A DNA stretch of 64,000 bases from Falsochrobactrum tianjinense (lineage in GTDB: Bacteria; Pseudomonadota; Alphaproteobacteria; Rhizobiales; Rhizobiaceae), in the NCBI RefSeq assembly GCF_019100495.1, contig NZ_JAHRVA010000002.1, forward strand, positions 325,960-389,959. The letters run 5' to 3'. The position numbers were made by a program, and so were the translations under genes. This document shows positions 36,077 to 46,679 of this stretch, piece after piece. Every line of letters begins with the position of its first letter. Position 1 is the first letter of the stretch. Under the pieces are notes generated by a model. That model worked only from the letters and a program-made list of their open reading frames with translations. It was not told the DNA's origin and searched no databases.

Positions 36077-37108
36077 ATGACGCATAATGCACGCGATTTC
36101 GGCCTTATCTGCGGCACTCTGCCGACAGGCGCACGAAATAGCATTGCGGATATTCCCGGCGTGCGGGTCGGTCATCATACGTTGTGCGACGGCGAGATAA
36201 ATACCGGCGTGACGGCTATCTTCCCGCATGACGGCAATCTTTATCGGCGCAAAGTGCTGGCAGCTTGCGACATCATCAATGGTTTTGGCAAAAGCACAGG
36301 TCTCGTACAAGTTGACGAGTTGGGCAATCTCGAAACGCCAATTCTGCTCACCAATACATTCAGCGTCGGAACATGTGCGAATGCACTGATCCGCGATGCT
36401 ATAGTCCATAATCCCGACATTGGCCGCACAACGGCCACCGTCAATCCCGTGGTTCTGGAATGCAATGACGGGCCGCTCAACGATATTCAAGCTATGGCTG
36501 TGCAAGAGGACCATGCGCGGTCAGCCATGCGAAATGCTCAAGTAGATTTCGAACAGGGCAGCGTGGGTGCCGGTACGGGCATGACCTGTTTTGGCTTCAA
36601 GGGCGGGATCGGCAGCGCGTCGCGCCGCATCAAGCTGGATAATAGGGATTATCATCTGGGTGTTCTGGCCCTCACCAATTTTGGCCGTGCAGGCGACCTT
36701 GTCCTGCCGGATGGACGCAGGCCTTCCCCCCAAACACAAGCTGAAGCGGAAAAAGGCTCCGTCATTCTCGTACTCGCAACCGATATACCAATGGAGCACC
36801 GCCAGCTGAAGCGAGTCATTCGCCGTTGCAGCGCGGGGCTGGCACGGCTGGGGGCTTTCTGGGGGCATGGCAGCGGCGATATAGCCATCGGCTTTTCAAC
36901 GGCGGAGATTTTTGACCATGAGGAATCGCGCGATCTTATCCCGCTCAGGATTTTGAACGAGAATTACATCGATACGCTTTTCCGTGCCGCCGCTGAAGCG
37001 ACACAGGAAACAGTTCTGAATTCCATGTGCGCGGCTCCGGCTTTCAAAGGACGCGCCGGAAGTTGCCGCCGTTCGCTGGCGGACTGGCTGAATGAGCACG
37101 AGGAATAA
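36077..37108 (+). CDS. DmpA-family (P1/S58) aminopeptidase
   Basis: Ntn-hydrolase-fold peptidase that cleaves itself into two chains, then acts on small peptides or D-/beta-amino acyl amides. The expected self-cleavage site is G227-S228 (AEKGSVILVLATD), where the new N-terminal serine is the nucleophile. Other family segments are IADIPGVRVGHHT (about 23-35), GTGMTCFGFKGGIG (166-179) and GHGSGDIAIGFSTAE near residue 275. At 343 residues it is slightly shorter than DmpA of Ochrobactrum anthropi (about 375). It may be a paralogue rather than DmpA itself. No transporter or regulator is coupled. Confidence 0.88.
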   Translation: MTHNARDFGLICGTLPTGARNSIADIPGVRVGHHTLCDGEINTGVTAIFPHDGNLYRRKVLAACDIINGFGKSTGLVQVDELGNLETPILLTNTFSVGTCANALIRDAIVHNPDIGRTTATVNPVVLECNDGPLNDIQAMAVQEDHARSAMRNAQVDFEQGSVGAGTGMTCFGFKGGIGSASRRIKLDNRDYHLGVLALTNFGRAGDLVLPDGRRPSPQTQAEAEKGSVILVLATDIPMEHRQLKRVIRRCSAGLARLGAFWGHGSGDIAIGFSTAEIFDHEESRDLIPLRILNENYIDTLFRAAAEATQETVLNSMCAAPAFKGRAGSCRRSLADWLNEHEE

Positions 37109-37111
37109 CGA

Positions 37112-37237
37112 CCAGACGGAATCTCGTATGCTTGCTTTCTAATATAAAGATTTAATATTGCATTCTAATATATTGTTATATAATATTATATTAGCAATTT
37201 AGCATATTGATATACTACCGCTTTGAGTGCCGTCTGG
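37112..37237. repeat. inverted-repeat-bounded AT-rich element
   Basis: CCAGACGG (37112-37119) and CCGTCTGG (37230-37237) are exact inverted repeats, with further partial matches on both sides, enclosing about 110 bases of very AT-rich DNA. Within it CTAATATA (37165-37172) and TATATTAG (37187-37194) form a second perfect pair. The element sits 3 bases after the peptidase stop and before ftsK. It could be a small non-autonomous mobile element, a long hairpin terminator, or a curved promoter region. Confidence 0.5.
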
Positions 37238-37349
37238 CCCTTCATAGGCGGAAAAAAGATCGACTTTGAAGCGTTTCAGAAGGGGGTTGTTAACCTTCAT
37301 TTTTTATTACTTGAGTTCATTCGGGCGACATATCGGTGGTTCAGGTATC

Positions 37350-39773
37350 ATGCGTAATTTGAGAGAGAATTTTTCCTTGGCAAATGGCAATCGTGTGGAA
37401 GGCGCTTCCGACCAGAAGCCGCAACACGACGAGACGTCATCACCCGGCAGCGCAGCATGGAAAATCCATTTTTCTCTTGGCGAGAATGTGCGTTTTACCC
37501 GCACACCGGAAGTGGAACTAGCCCGGCGTCGGGGCGAAGACCTTCCAGATATCAATGAGCGCTCGTGCACCCATGAAACGGAACTAAGTCCTCTGGACCC
37601 GGCCAAGGTCGCCGAAACGCAGCCGATGGCAGTCGCAGCACTTCAAGACTCCGTGTCGCAGAATATGGTTCGCACGCCTGTCGCGCCTGTGCCTCCTGCC
37701 CTGCCTGCTACGCCGGTCGAAGCTCCTGAGCCTGCGCCCGTCCAATCTGTGGCTACTAGCGAAAACGCCGTGCCTACCGGCAATCCAACCATTTCCGCTT
37801 TCGCATATCTATCGGACTTTGCGTTTTGGGAAGGGCTTGATTTTCCGTCAGTACCCTCCGCACCAGTCGTTGCCGCAGCAGCACCGAAGCGCCCAACGCC
37901 ATCGGTGGAATCGATCCTCGCGCGATTTCGTACGGTCGAATGGAAGAAGTCGCATGAAAATGCGCCGATTGTTTCAGAAGCGCAGCCTCTGGCAGATACC
38001 CCGGCCCCGAAGCCGATTACAGCCGTAGTCGACCACAGAACGATTGTTACGGACACCGCCGATGCTCCGGAGGGCGAAGCGACTGACGACGATGTCGTGC
38101 TCGGTCTGATCGAGGCAGAAGATCATGATGCCGGGGAAGTAATCGAACCAGAGGCAGCACCTGCCCCTGCCCCCGTTACGGCCCCGACCAAGGTGGCACC
38201 CTCCATCGCTCTCTACCAACCGCAGCCCCTCCCCCGCGTAGCGAATGTTGTCGCCCACGGCGATTATGAATATCCGCCGCGCGAGCTTCTTCAGGAAGCG
38301 CCATCGCTTGAAGGCAATGTCATCACGCAGGAAATGCTGGAGCGCAGCGCCGGGTTGCTGGAAAGCGTTCTTGAAGATTTCGGCGTGCGTGGCGAAATTA
38401 TCCATGTTCGCCCCGGTCCAGTGGTCACGCTCTATGAGTTTGAACCTGCTCCGGGTGTGAAATCCTCGCGCGTCATCGGCCTTGCCGACGATATCGCCCG
38501 CTCCATGTCAGCGCTCTCTGCCCGTGTGGCGGTGGTTCCGGGCCGCAATGTCATCGGCATCGAATTGCCGAACGCCAATCGCGAAACTGTCTATCTGCGG
38601 GAAATGATCGACTCCCGCACTTTCGAGGCATCGAATTATCGCCTGCCGCTTTGCCTCGGCAAGGGTATCGGCGGTGAGCCAATCATCGCGGAACTGGCAA
38701 AGATGCCCCATCTTCTGGTGGCTGGCACCACGGGTTCGGGCAAGTCTGTTGCCATCAATACCATGATCTTGTCGCTGCTCTACCGCTTCAAGCCGGAGGA
38801 ATGTCGCCTGATCATGGTGGACCCCAAGATGCTGGAGCTGTCGATTTATGATGGCATTCCGCATCTGTTGACCCCAGTCGTCACTGACCCGAAAAAGGCG
38901 GTCGTGGCGCTTAAATGGGCCGTGCGTGAAATGGAAGACCGCTATCGCAAGATGGCGCGTCTGGGGGTGCGCAACATTGAGGGCTTCAATCAACGGGCTT
39001 CTTCCGCCAAGGGCAAGGGCGAGACCGTGATGTGCACGGTACAGTCCGGCTTCGACAAGGAAACAGGTGAGCCGACCTATGTCCAGGAAGAACTCGATCT
39101 GACGCCGATGCCCTATATCGTGGTCATCATCGACGAGATGGCCGACCTGATGATGGTCGCCGGCAAAGACATTGAAGGCGCGGTGCAGCGTCTGGCACAG
39201 ATGGCGCGCGCTGCTGGTATCCACCTTATCATGGCCACCCAGCGCCCATCGGTCGATGTCATCACGGGCACGATCAAGGCGAATTTCCCAACCCGCATTT
39301 CGTTTCAGGTCACATCGAAAATCGACAGCCGCACCATACTTGGCGAAATGGGCGCCGAGCAGCTATTGGGTCAGGGCGACATGCTCCATATGGCTGGCGG
39401 CGGGCGTATCGTCCGCGTTCATGGCCCATTCGTCTCCGACGAAGAAGTGGAAAAAGTCGTCGATCATCTCAAGGATCAGGGCCGCCCTGATTATCTGGCG
39501 ACCGTCACCGAGGATGAAGAAGAAGATGCAACAGCGGATGCGGCCGTGTTCGACAATACATCGGTCGGCTCTGAAGATGGCGACGATCTCTACGAACAGG
39601 CAGTGAAAGTGGTGATGCGCGACAAGAAATGCTCCACTTCCTATATCCAGCGCCGGCTTGGCATTGGTTATAATCGTGCCGCTTCGCTCGTCGAACGCAT
39701 GGAACAGGATGGCCTTGTCGGCCCCGCCAACCATGTAGGTAAACGTGAAATCCTCACCGGAAACCGCGATTGA
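37350..39773 (+). CDS. ftsK: FtsK/SpoIIIE-type DNA translocase without four-helix membrane domain
   Basis: Hexameric dsDNA pump that clears chromosome ends at division. From ATG 37350 (807 residues) it has an N-terminal part of about 90 residues, a Pro/Ala-rich linker to about residue 300, then the alpha-beta motor with Walker A GTTGSGKS at 459-466 and Walker [12 protein letters not shown], and a C-terminal gamma winged helix ([24 protein letters not shown]) that reads KOPS-like sites. The usual four N-terminal membrane helices are absent. A TTG at 37266 would add one weakly hydrophobic segment of 28 residues. Rhizobiales often carry two FtsK paralogues; this looks like the soluble one. The start is uncertain. 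Confidence 0.85.
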   Translation: MRNLRENFSLANGNRVEGASDQKPQHDETSSPGSAAWKIHFSLGENVRFTRTPEVELARRRGEDLPDINERSCTHETELSPLDPAKVAETQPMAVAALQDSVSQNMVRTPVAPVPPALPATPVEAPEPAPVQSVATSENAVPTGNPTISAFAYLSDFAFWEGLDFPSVPSAPVVAAAAPKRPTPSVESILARFRTVEWKKSHENAPIVSEAQPLADTPAPKPITAVVDHRTIVTDTADAPEGEATDDDVVLGLIEAEDHDAGEVIEPEAAPAPAPVTAPTKVAPSIALYQPQPLPRVANVVAHGDYEYPPRELLQEAPSLEGNVITQEMLERSAGLLESVLEDFGVRGEIIHVRPGPVVTLYEFEPAPGVKSSRVIGLADDIARSMSALSARVAVVPGRNVIGIELPNANRETVYLREMIDSRTFEASNYRLPLCLGKGIGGEPIIAELAKMPHLLVAGTTGSGKSVAINTMILSLLYRFKPEECRLIMVDPKMLELSIYDGIPHLLTPVVTDPKKAVVALKWAVREMEDRYRKMARLGVRNIEGFNQRASSAKGKGETVMCTVQSGFDKETGEPTYVQEELDLTPMPYIVVIIDEMADLMMVAGKDIEGAVQRLAQMARAAGIHLIMATQRPSVDVITGTIKANFPTRISFQVTSKIDSRTILGEMGAEQLLGQGDMLHMAGGGRIVRVHGPFVSDEEVEKVVDHLKDQGRPDYLATVTEDEEEDATADAAVFDNTSVGSEDGDDLYEQAVKVVMRDKKCSTSYIQRRLGIGYNRAASLVERMEQDGLVGPANHVGKREILTGNRD

Positions 39774-39808
39774 CAATCAAAGGATAGAGTATCCTAAACC
39801 GTGCGACT

Positions 39809-39839
39809 GGCCGGGGCTTTCTCAAAGCCCCGGCCTTTT
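39809..39839 (+). terminator. Rho-independent terminator after ftsK
   Basis: GGCCGGGGCTTT (39809-39820) and AAAGCCCCGGCC (39824-39835) form a perfect 12-bp stem with a 3-base loop and a TTTT tail, 36 bases after the ftsK stop. Confidence 0.9.
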
Positions 39840-39990
39840 CATGAACCAGTCCAGCCACTTACGCGAGGCCGCTGCTGTACGCTTGTCAAGCTGCCGCTTT
39901 TGGTTAATAATTCGTTTATTCGCACATTCTTGGCGCATTGGCGGGGGGCAGCCCAAGGCTGTACCCTGCCCGGAATAGGGAGAATGATCG

Positions 39991-40170
39991 ATGAAAAGCA
40001 TTATAATCGGGCCGACTGGCAAGGATCGGCCAGTGACACCACAAATATTGCAGAACATACAATCGCAAATGCCGAAACCGTCCGAGGACCGGACGCAAGT
40101 ATGCAATGTCCTCAGGCTTTCCAAGGGCGGCTATTCGCACCGTCGGCGCAAGACACATAAACTTGCATAA
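39991..40170 (+). CDS. possible 59-residue basic protein
   Basis: A short frame from ATG 39991 with AGGGAG 8 bases before it. It starts MKSIIIGPTGKDRPVTPQIL and ends in a basic tail (SHRRRKTHKLA). An overlapping frame from 39984 is an alternative. No family was recognised. Apart from this frame and the terminator, the 39774-40325 interval holds no gene; a TTAATAATTCG AT-rich patch near 39905 could be a promoter. Confidence 0.3.
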   Translation: MKSIIIGPTGKDRPVTPQILQNIQSQMPKPSEDRTQVCNVLRLSKGGYSHRRRKTHKLA

Positions 40171-40325
40171 CCTGGCCAGACAACCGCTGCCAATCCGATT
40201 GGGGTATGACGGGCTGTCACCAAGCCAAGCGTAAGAAGACATTCTTTTACGCTGTGCATACTTTCTAAAAAACGGCATCTGGAGTATGGGAGAACGGCCT
40301 TCTCGCCCAACCATCGGAATATGCC

Positions 40326-41084
40326 ATGACCGCGCCTGTTGAGACGAATGACCGATCCGCAAGGAAGAAGCCCGGCATTTTTCTTGGCTTCATGGCAGTT
40401 CTAGGACTTGCGTTTTTCGTCCTCTTCATGGGGCTGGGCATCTGGCAGATCGAGCGCCTGCAATGGAAGCTAGATCTCATCGCCCGGGTTGATGCGCGCG
40501 TGCACGCAGAGCCGATTGCCGCTCCCGGCAAGGACGACTGGGCGAACGTCAATCAGGCAGATGACGAGTACCGGCATGTCACCTTGACCGGCACCTATCT
40601 CAACGACAAGGAAGTGCTGGTTCACGCATTGACGGAACGGGGTTCGGGCAATTGGGTTCTGACACCGATGCGTTCCGTGGACGGCGCGATAATCTTCATC
40701 AATCGCGGCTTTGTTCCGAACGACAAACGCGATCCCGCGTCGCGGCCGGAAACGCAGATTGGCGGCGAAACTACCGTGACCGGCCTGCTTCGCATGCCCG
40801 AACCAGACGGCTTCTTTCTGCGTCCCAACGACCCTGAACGCAATGACTGGAACTCGCGCGATATCGCGGCCTTCGCGAAGAAGAAAAATCTTGGAACCGC
40901 CGCGCCCTATTTCATCGACGCAGATGCGAGTGCCAATCCGGGCAATCTGCCTGTGGGCGGGCTGACGGTCGTCAAATTCCGCAACAGCCACCTCTCCTAT
41001 GCGATTACCTGGTTTGCGCTTGCGGCCATGATTGCCGGGGCCGCCATTTTTGTATGGCGGCACGAGCGCAGATCGAAGGATTAA
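40326..41084 (+). CDS. SURF1-family protein
   Basis: Inner-membrane assembly factor for haem-copper oxidases, 252 residues. One helix near residues 19-40 (ending GLGIWQIERLQWK), a large periplasmic domain with GNWVLTPM and FINRGFVP motifs, and a second helix near 225-245 match SURF1/Shy1. SURF1 genes normally sit in cox or cyo operons; no oxidase gene is near this one. It ends 4 bases inside the convergent lpdV gene. Confidence 0.9.
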   Translation: MTAPVETNDRSARKKPGIFLGFMAVLGLAFFVLFMGLGIWQIERLQWKLDLIARVDARVHAEPIAAPGKDDWANVNQADDEYRHVTLTGTYLNDKEVLVHALTERGSGNWVLTPMRSVDGAIIFINRGFVPNDKRDPASRPETQIGGETTVTGLLRMPEPDGFFLRPNDPERNDWNSRDIAAFAKKKNLGTAAPYFIDADASANPGNLPVGGLTVVKFRNSHLSYAITWFALAAMIAGAAIFVWRHERRSKD

Positions 41085-42475
41085 GCATGCAGTGCATGGC
41101 CGAGCGCCTTCATGCTGGCCTCGGCAAAGCCCTCGCCCAACGTCGGGTGAGCGTGGATTGTGCCTGCAATGTCCTCAATGCGCGCGCCCATTTCCACTGC
41201 CTGCGCAAAGGCCGATGACAGTTCTGAAATGCCCGCGCCGACAGCCTGTATGCCCAGAATAATGTGATTATCGGCACGCGCCACCACGCGGATCATGCCA
41301 TCGTCACGCTCGGTCGTCATGGCGCGGCCATTGGCCTGAAACGGGAAAATGCCAATCTGGATATTATGCCCGGCCTTGCGTGCTTCATCCGGCAACAGGC
41401 CGACCGTCACGATTTCCGGGTCGGTGAAACAGACTGCGGGAATGCAGCGCTTGTCCCAGACCTGGGTGCCGCCCGCAATGATCTCCGCTACCATTTCGCC
41501 CTGCGCCATGGCGCGATGCGCCAGCATCGGCTCGCCTGTCACATCGCCGATCGCATAAATGCCGCGCATGGAGGTGCGGCAGCGATCATCGATACGGATG
41601 AAACGCCCGTCCATATCGAGACGGATTTCGCTCAACCCCCAGCCATCGGTCTGCGGTTTGCGTCCAACGGTAACGAGCACCTTGTCTGCCTGAACAGGCT
41701 TGTTTGCGCCGTCCGCCGTTACAACTTCCAGCGCCTTGCCGTCCGGTGACAGGCCCTTGGCGGAAGTGGCGGTCAGCACATCGATGTCAAGCTCCTTCAG
41801 CCGCGCCATGACGGGGCGTGTCAGCTCCGCATCATATTGCGGCAGGATACGGTCGGTCGCTTCGACGACAGTCACTTTCGAGCCGAGCTTGGCAAAAGCC
41901 GTGCCGATTTCCAGGCCGATATAGCCGCCGCCCACGATAGCGAGCTTTGCGGGAATGTTTTCGAGCGACAAAGCTTCCGTGGAGGAGATGACATCGCCGC
42001 CGAATGGCAACATCTGGATTTCCACCGGAACAGAACCGGTGGCAATCACGATATTCTCGGCATGGATGGTCTGGCGCCCTGTATCCGTATCAACCAGCAC
42101 CGTTTTGCCGTCCATAAACCGCGCCTGTCCCTGAAACATACGCACCCGTGATCTTTTCAAAAGACCGGCGACGCCGCTATTCAGCCGGTTGACGATGCCG
42201 TCCTTCCATTCCAGCGTTTTGGTGAAATCGATAGCCGGGTTTTGCGCGGTAATGCCGAGTGCGCCCTTGGCCGCGAAAGTCGTGAGACGATGGAATTCAT
42301 CCGCCGCGTGGATCAGCGCCTTGGAGGGGATGCAGCCGACATTGAGGCAGGTGCCGCCCAACCGGATTTTCTCCACCAGAACCGTATCGATGCCGAGCTG
42401 GCCTGCGCGAATGCCGCAGACATAGCCACCGGGGCCGCCGCCGATGATCAGAAGTTTGCAGGAAATTTCGCTCAT
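41081..42475 (-). CDS. lpdV: dihydrolipoyl dehydrogenase (E3) of the branched-chain complex
   Basis: Flavoprotein that reoxidises dihydrolipoyl groups of BkdB with NAD. The redox pair is C43 and C48 (GGTCLNVGCIPSK), the FAD site GGGPGG is at residues 12-17, and the C-terminal HAHPTLGE (441-448) provides the catalytic histidine/glutamate pair. At 464 residues it is standard. It is the last gene of the bkd operon, 4 bases after bkdB. Being dedicated to this complex is inferred from position; other E3 paralogues may exist. Confidence 0.92.
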   Translation of the reverse strand: MSEISCKLLIIGGGPGGYVCGIRAGQLGIDTVLVEKIRLGGTCLNVGCIPSKALIHAADEFHRLTTFAAKGALGITAQNPAIDFTKTLEWKDGIVNRLNSGVAGLLKRSRVRMFQGQARFMDGKTVLVDTDTGRQTIHAENIVIATGSVPVEIQMLPFGGDVISSTEALSLENIPAKLAIVGGGYIGLEIGTAFAKLGSKVTVVEATDRILPQYDAELTRPVMARLKELDIDVLTATSAKGLSPDGKALEVVTADGANKPVQADKVLVTVGRKPQTDGWGLSEIRLDMDGRFIRIDDRCRTSMRGIYAIGDVTGEPMLAHRAMAQGEMVAEIIAGGTQVWDKRCIPAVCFTDPEIVTVGLLPDEARKAGHNIQIGIFPFQANGRAMTTERDDGMIRVVARADNHIILGIQAVGAGISELSSAFAQAVEMGARIEDIAGTIHAHPTLGEGFAEASMKALGHALHA

Positions 42476-42479
42476 TCGA

Positions 42480-43772
42480 TCAGCCCTCTACAAAAATCAT
42501 CGCAGGCGTTTCCAGCAAGCCTTTCAGCTTTTGCACGAATACAGCCGCATCCCAGCCGTCAATCACCCGATGGTCGAAACTGCAAGACAGGTTCATCATC
42601 TTGCGCGGCACGAATTGCGCGCCGTCCCACATCGGACGTACGGCCATCTTGTTGATGCCGACAATCGCCACTTCCGGGCGGTTGATGATCGGCGTGGTGG
42701 CGATTGCACCAAGCGGCCCCAACGAAGTGATGGTGATGGTGGAACCGGACAATTCCTCGCGCTTGGCCGTGCCGTTGCGTGCGGCTTCGGTAACACGGGA
42801 AAGTTCCGTCGCGGCGGCAAAGACCGTCATGCTTTCGGCATGGCGCACCACCGGCACGATCAACCCGTTCGGTGTTTGCGTGGCAATACCCACATGCACA
42901 CCGCCAAACTGTCGGATAATGTCCGCCTCGTCATCGAAATGCGCATTGAGACCTGGCTGTTCCTTGACCGCCTTGACGATGGTGCGGACGACAAAGGGCA
43001 GAAGTGTGAGCCGCGGACGGCTTTCTTTATGCTCGTGATTGAGTTTCGAGCGCAGCTCCTCAAGCTGCGTAACGTCCACCTCTTCGACAATGGTGATATG
43101 CGGGATATGCCGCTTGGCCTCGGCCATGCGTTCGGCAATCTTGCGCCGAAGCCCGATCACCTTGATCTCGTTGACGGATGTGTCGGCCATATAACCCGAC
43201 ACTGCGGGAGCCGCGCCGCTTTCCATCTGGAAAAAGGCGTCGAGGTCTTCATGGGTGATACGCCCCGCCGGACCCGTGCCGCGCACGCGCCGCAGATCGA
43301 CACCCGCATCGCGCGCCCGCAGCCTGACGGATGGGGTTGCCAACGGCTTTTCGCCTTCAGCACGCAGAGGCCCCGCACCGGTAAATGGCCGGCTTGCTGT
43401 TTCGCGCTTCGGCTGGACAGGCTTCTCCGGAACCGGCGTTTGTAGCAGAACCGGAGGTTCCGGCGCCGGGGCGCTTTGTTTCGGCGTCTTTGCCGGTGCT
43501 GGTGGTGCGGCGTTGTCCTCGGCTGCCCCACCTTCGATTTCGAGACGGACAAGCTCCGATCCAACAGCGATCTTTTCGCCGACTTCGCCATTCACCGCGA
43601 CAACCTTGCCGGCGCGTGACGACGGAATTTCCACTGTCGCCTTGTCGGTCATGACGGCGGCAAGGAGATCATCCTCGCGAACGACATCGCCGACTTTCAC
43701 ATGCCATTCGACAAGCTCAGCCTCGGCAACACCTTCGCCGACATCGGGGAGCTTGATTGTAAAATGAGCCAT
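42480..43772 (-). CDS. bkdB: branched-chain 2-oxoacid dehydrogenase E2 (BkdB)
   Basis: Dihydrolipoyl acyltransferase core. Domains in order: lipoyl domain with lysine K44 (MTDKATVE), Pro/Ala linker, a peripheral-subunit-binding segment (TPSVRLRARDAGVDLRRV, about 125-160), and the catalytic domain ending in FDHRVIDG with H401. One lipoyl domain only, as usual for this enzyme. 430 residues. It accepts branched acyl groups from E1 and passes them to CoA in valine, leucine and isoleucine breakdown. 12 bases separate it from bkdA2. Confidence 0.93.
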   Translation of the reverse strand: MAHFTIKLPDVGEGVAEAELVEWHVKVGDVVREDDLLAAVMTDKATVEIPSSRAGKVVAVNGEVGEKIAVGSELVRLEIEGGAAEDNAAPPAPAKTPKQSAPAPEPPVLLQTPVPEKPVQPKRETASRPFTGAGPLRAEGEKPLATPSVRLRARDAGVDLRRVRGTGPAGRITHEDLDAFFQMESGAAPAVSGYMADTSVNEIKVIGLRRKIAERMAEAKRHIPHITIVEEVDVTQLEELRSKLNHEHKESRPRLTLLPFVVRTIVKAVKEQPGLNAHFDDEADIIRQFGGVHVGIATQTPNGLIVPVVRHAESMTVFAAATELSRVTEAARNGTAKREELSGSTITITSLGPLGAIATTPIINRPEVAIVGINKMAVRPMWDGAQFVPRKMMNLSCSFDHRVIDGWDAAVFVQKLKGLLETPAMIFVEG

Positions 43773-43784
43773 CTTTTCCTCCCC

Positions 43785-44798
43785 TCAAGCTTCCATGATC
43801 GACGTAAGCGCGCGGCCAATCCGGTCGGGACCGGGAAAATAGGCCCATTCCTGCGCATGCGGATAGGGCGTATCCCAACCGGTGACGCGGATGATGGGCG
43901 CTTCGAGATGATAGAAGCAATCGCGCTGGACGAGCGCGGCAAGTTCTGCACCATAACCGCAGGTCAGCGTCGCCTCGTGCACGATCACGCAGCGCCCGGT
44001 CTTCCTGACGGAAGCCATGATGGTTTCCGTATCCAGAGGCAGAAGCGTGCGCAAGTCGATCACCTCCGCATCCACGCCGGTTTCCTCAGTCGCTGCCAGC
44101 GCCACATGTACCATCGTGCCATAGGCGAGCACCGTCACATCGCTGCCTTCGCGCCGGATCGCCGCCTTACCAAGCGGCACGGTGTAATAGCCTTCCGGCA
44201 CCTCGCCCAGATCATGCTTCTTCCATGAGGTGACAGGCTTGTCGTGATGACCATCGAACGGTCCATTATAAAGCCGTTTCGGCTCGAACATGATGACGGG
44301 ATCGGGATCTTCGATCGCGGCCAGCAACAGGCCCTTGGCGTCGGCAGGTGTGGAGGGCATGACAGTCTTGAGGCCCGATACGTGTGTGAACAGCGCCTCC
44401 GGGCTCTGGCTGTGCGTCTGTCCGCCATAAATGCCGCCACCGGACGGCATGCGGATGACAATGGGACATGTGAACTCGCCCGCCGAGCGATACCGAAGCC
44501 GCGCGGCCTCAGAAACGATCTGGTCATAGGCCGGATAAACATAATCGGCGAACTGCACCTCGATGCATGGACGCAGGCCATAGGTGGCCATGCCGATCGC
44601 CGTGCCGACGATGCCAAGCTCGCTGATCGGCGCATCGAAGCAGCGCTCCTTGCCGTATTTCTTTTGTAGTCCGGCGGTGCAGCGGAAGACGCCGCCGAAA
44701 TAGCCGACATCCTCGCCGAACACGACGACCTTATCGTCTCGCTCCATAGCGATGTCGTGGGCGTTCTGAATTGCTTCGATCATTGTGAGTTTGGCCAT
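43785..44798 (-). CDS. bkdA2: branched-chain 2-oxoacid dehydrogenase E1 beta
   Basis: 337-residue beta subunit of the thiamine-dependent E1. The start MAKLTMIEAIQNAHDIAMERDD, the GEDVGYFGGVFR segment near residues 28-39 and GTAIGMATYGLRPCIEVQFADY near 66-88 are characteristic. It forms an alpha2beta2 tetramer with BkdA1, whose stop lies 2 bases upstream. Confidence 0.94.
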   Translation of the reverse strand: MAKLTMIEAIQNAHDIAMERDDKVVVFGEDVGYFGGVFRCTAGLQKKYGKERCFDAPISELGIVGTAIGMATYGLRPCIEVQFADYVYPAYDQIVSEAARLRYRSAGEFTCPIVIRMPSGGGIYGGQTHSQSPEALFTHVSGLKTVMPSTPADAKGLLLAAIEDPDPVIMFEPKRLYNGPFDGHHDKPVTSWKKHDLGEVPEGYYTVPLGKAAIRREGSDVTVLAYGTMVHVALAATEETGVDAEVIDLRTLLPLDTETIMASVRKTGRCVIVHEATLTCGYGAELAALVQRDCFYHLEAPIIRVTGWDTPYPHAQEWAYFPGPDRIGRALTSIMEA

Positions 44799-44800
44799 GA

Positions 44801-46213
<1,413 letters not shown>

Positions 46214-46399
46214 TCAAAATAAAGCAAGATTATTCTCATAAAGTATGGATAAACAATATCGGACTGGTTCCTTATCCGGGGTTAAGGGTCTACAGGACAA
46301 CAGCCGAAAGAATCTTATAGATTTGTTTTAAAATAGAATTCACACGAAAAGAACAGAAAGAAATTGCGCAATATTATTTCTCAAAGCAATCCGCAAGGT

Positions 46400-46417
46400 G
46401 CGTACCATATGGTACGC
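46400..46417. repeat. perfect 18-bp palindrome
   Basis: GCGTACCATATGGTACGC reads the same on both strands. It is about 370 bases upstream of bkdA1 and 263 bases beyond the diguanylate cyclase stop. A dimeric regulator site is the simplest reading; it could also be part of a decayed mobile element with the adjacent repeat. Confidence 0.7.
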
Positions 46418-46540
46418 TATCCATATCCAACGACAGCTTCACCAACAAATAATAGTGATGAGACATTTTGTCCTCAATGACGCCGCCTGTCCACCCGCTT
46501 AATATTTCCACTGCTTGACCGCATTGCCGATTCCGGCACG

Positions 46541-46616
46541 CTAGTGTGACTTTGAATCCGCAATTCGTTCGCAACCCTGCTCCAAAGTGATGCGAATTCC
46601 GGATTCGCCACACTAG
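46541..46616. repeat. 76-bp imperfect inverted-repeat element (Bru-RS-like)
   Basis: CTAGTGTG (46541-46548) and CACACTAG (46609-46616) are exact ends; inside, GAATCCGCAATTCG pairs with CGAATTCCGGATTC with one mismatch, giving a long hairpin with a loop of about 24 bases. The size and layout recall the palindromic Bru-RS repeats of Brucella, but that link is from memory and not checked. It lies 64 bases after the diguanylate cyclase stop and could also act as its terminator. Confidence 0.6.
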
Positions 46617-46679
46617 GTCACCGACTCATTTTCTCTTATTCAGATGCGGATGGCGGCCAGATGGATATAAGGCAGTGGC

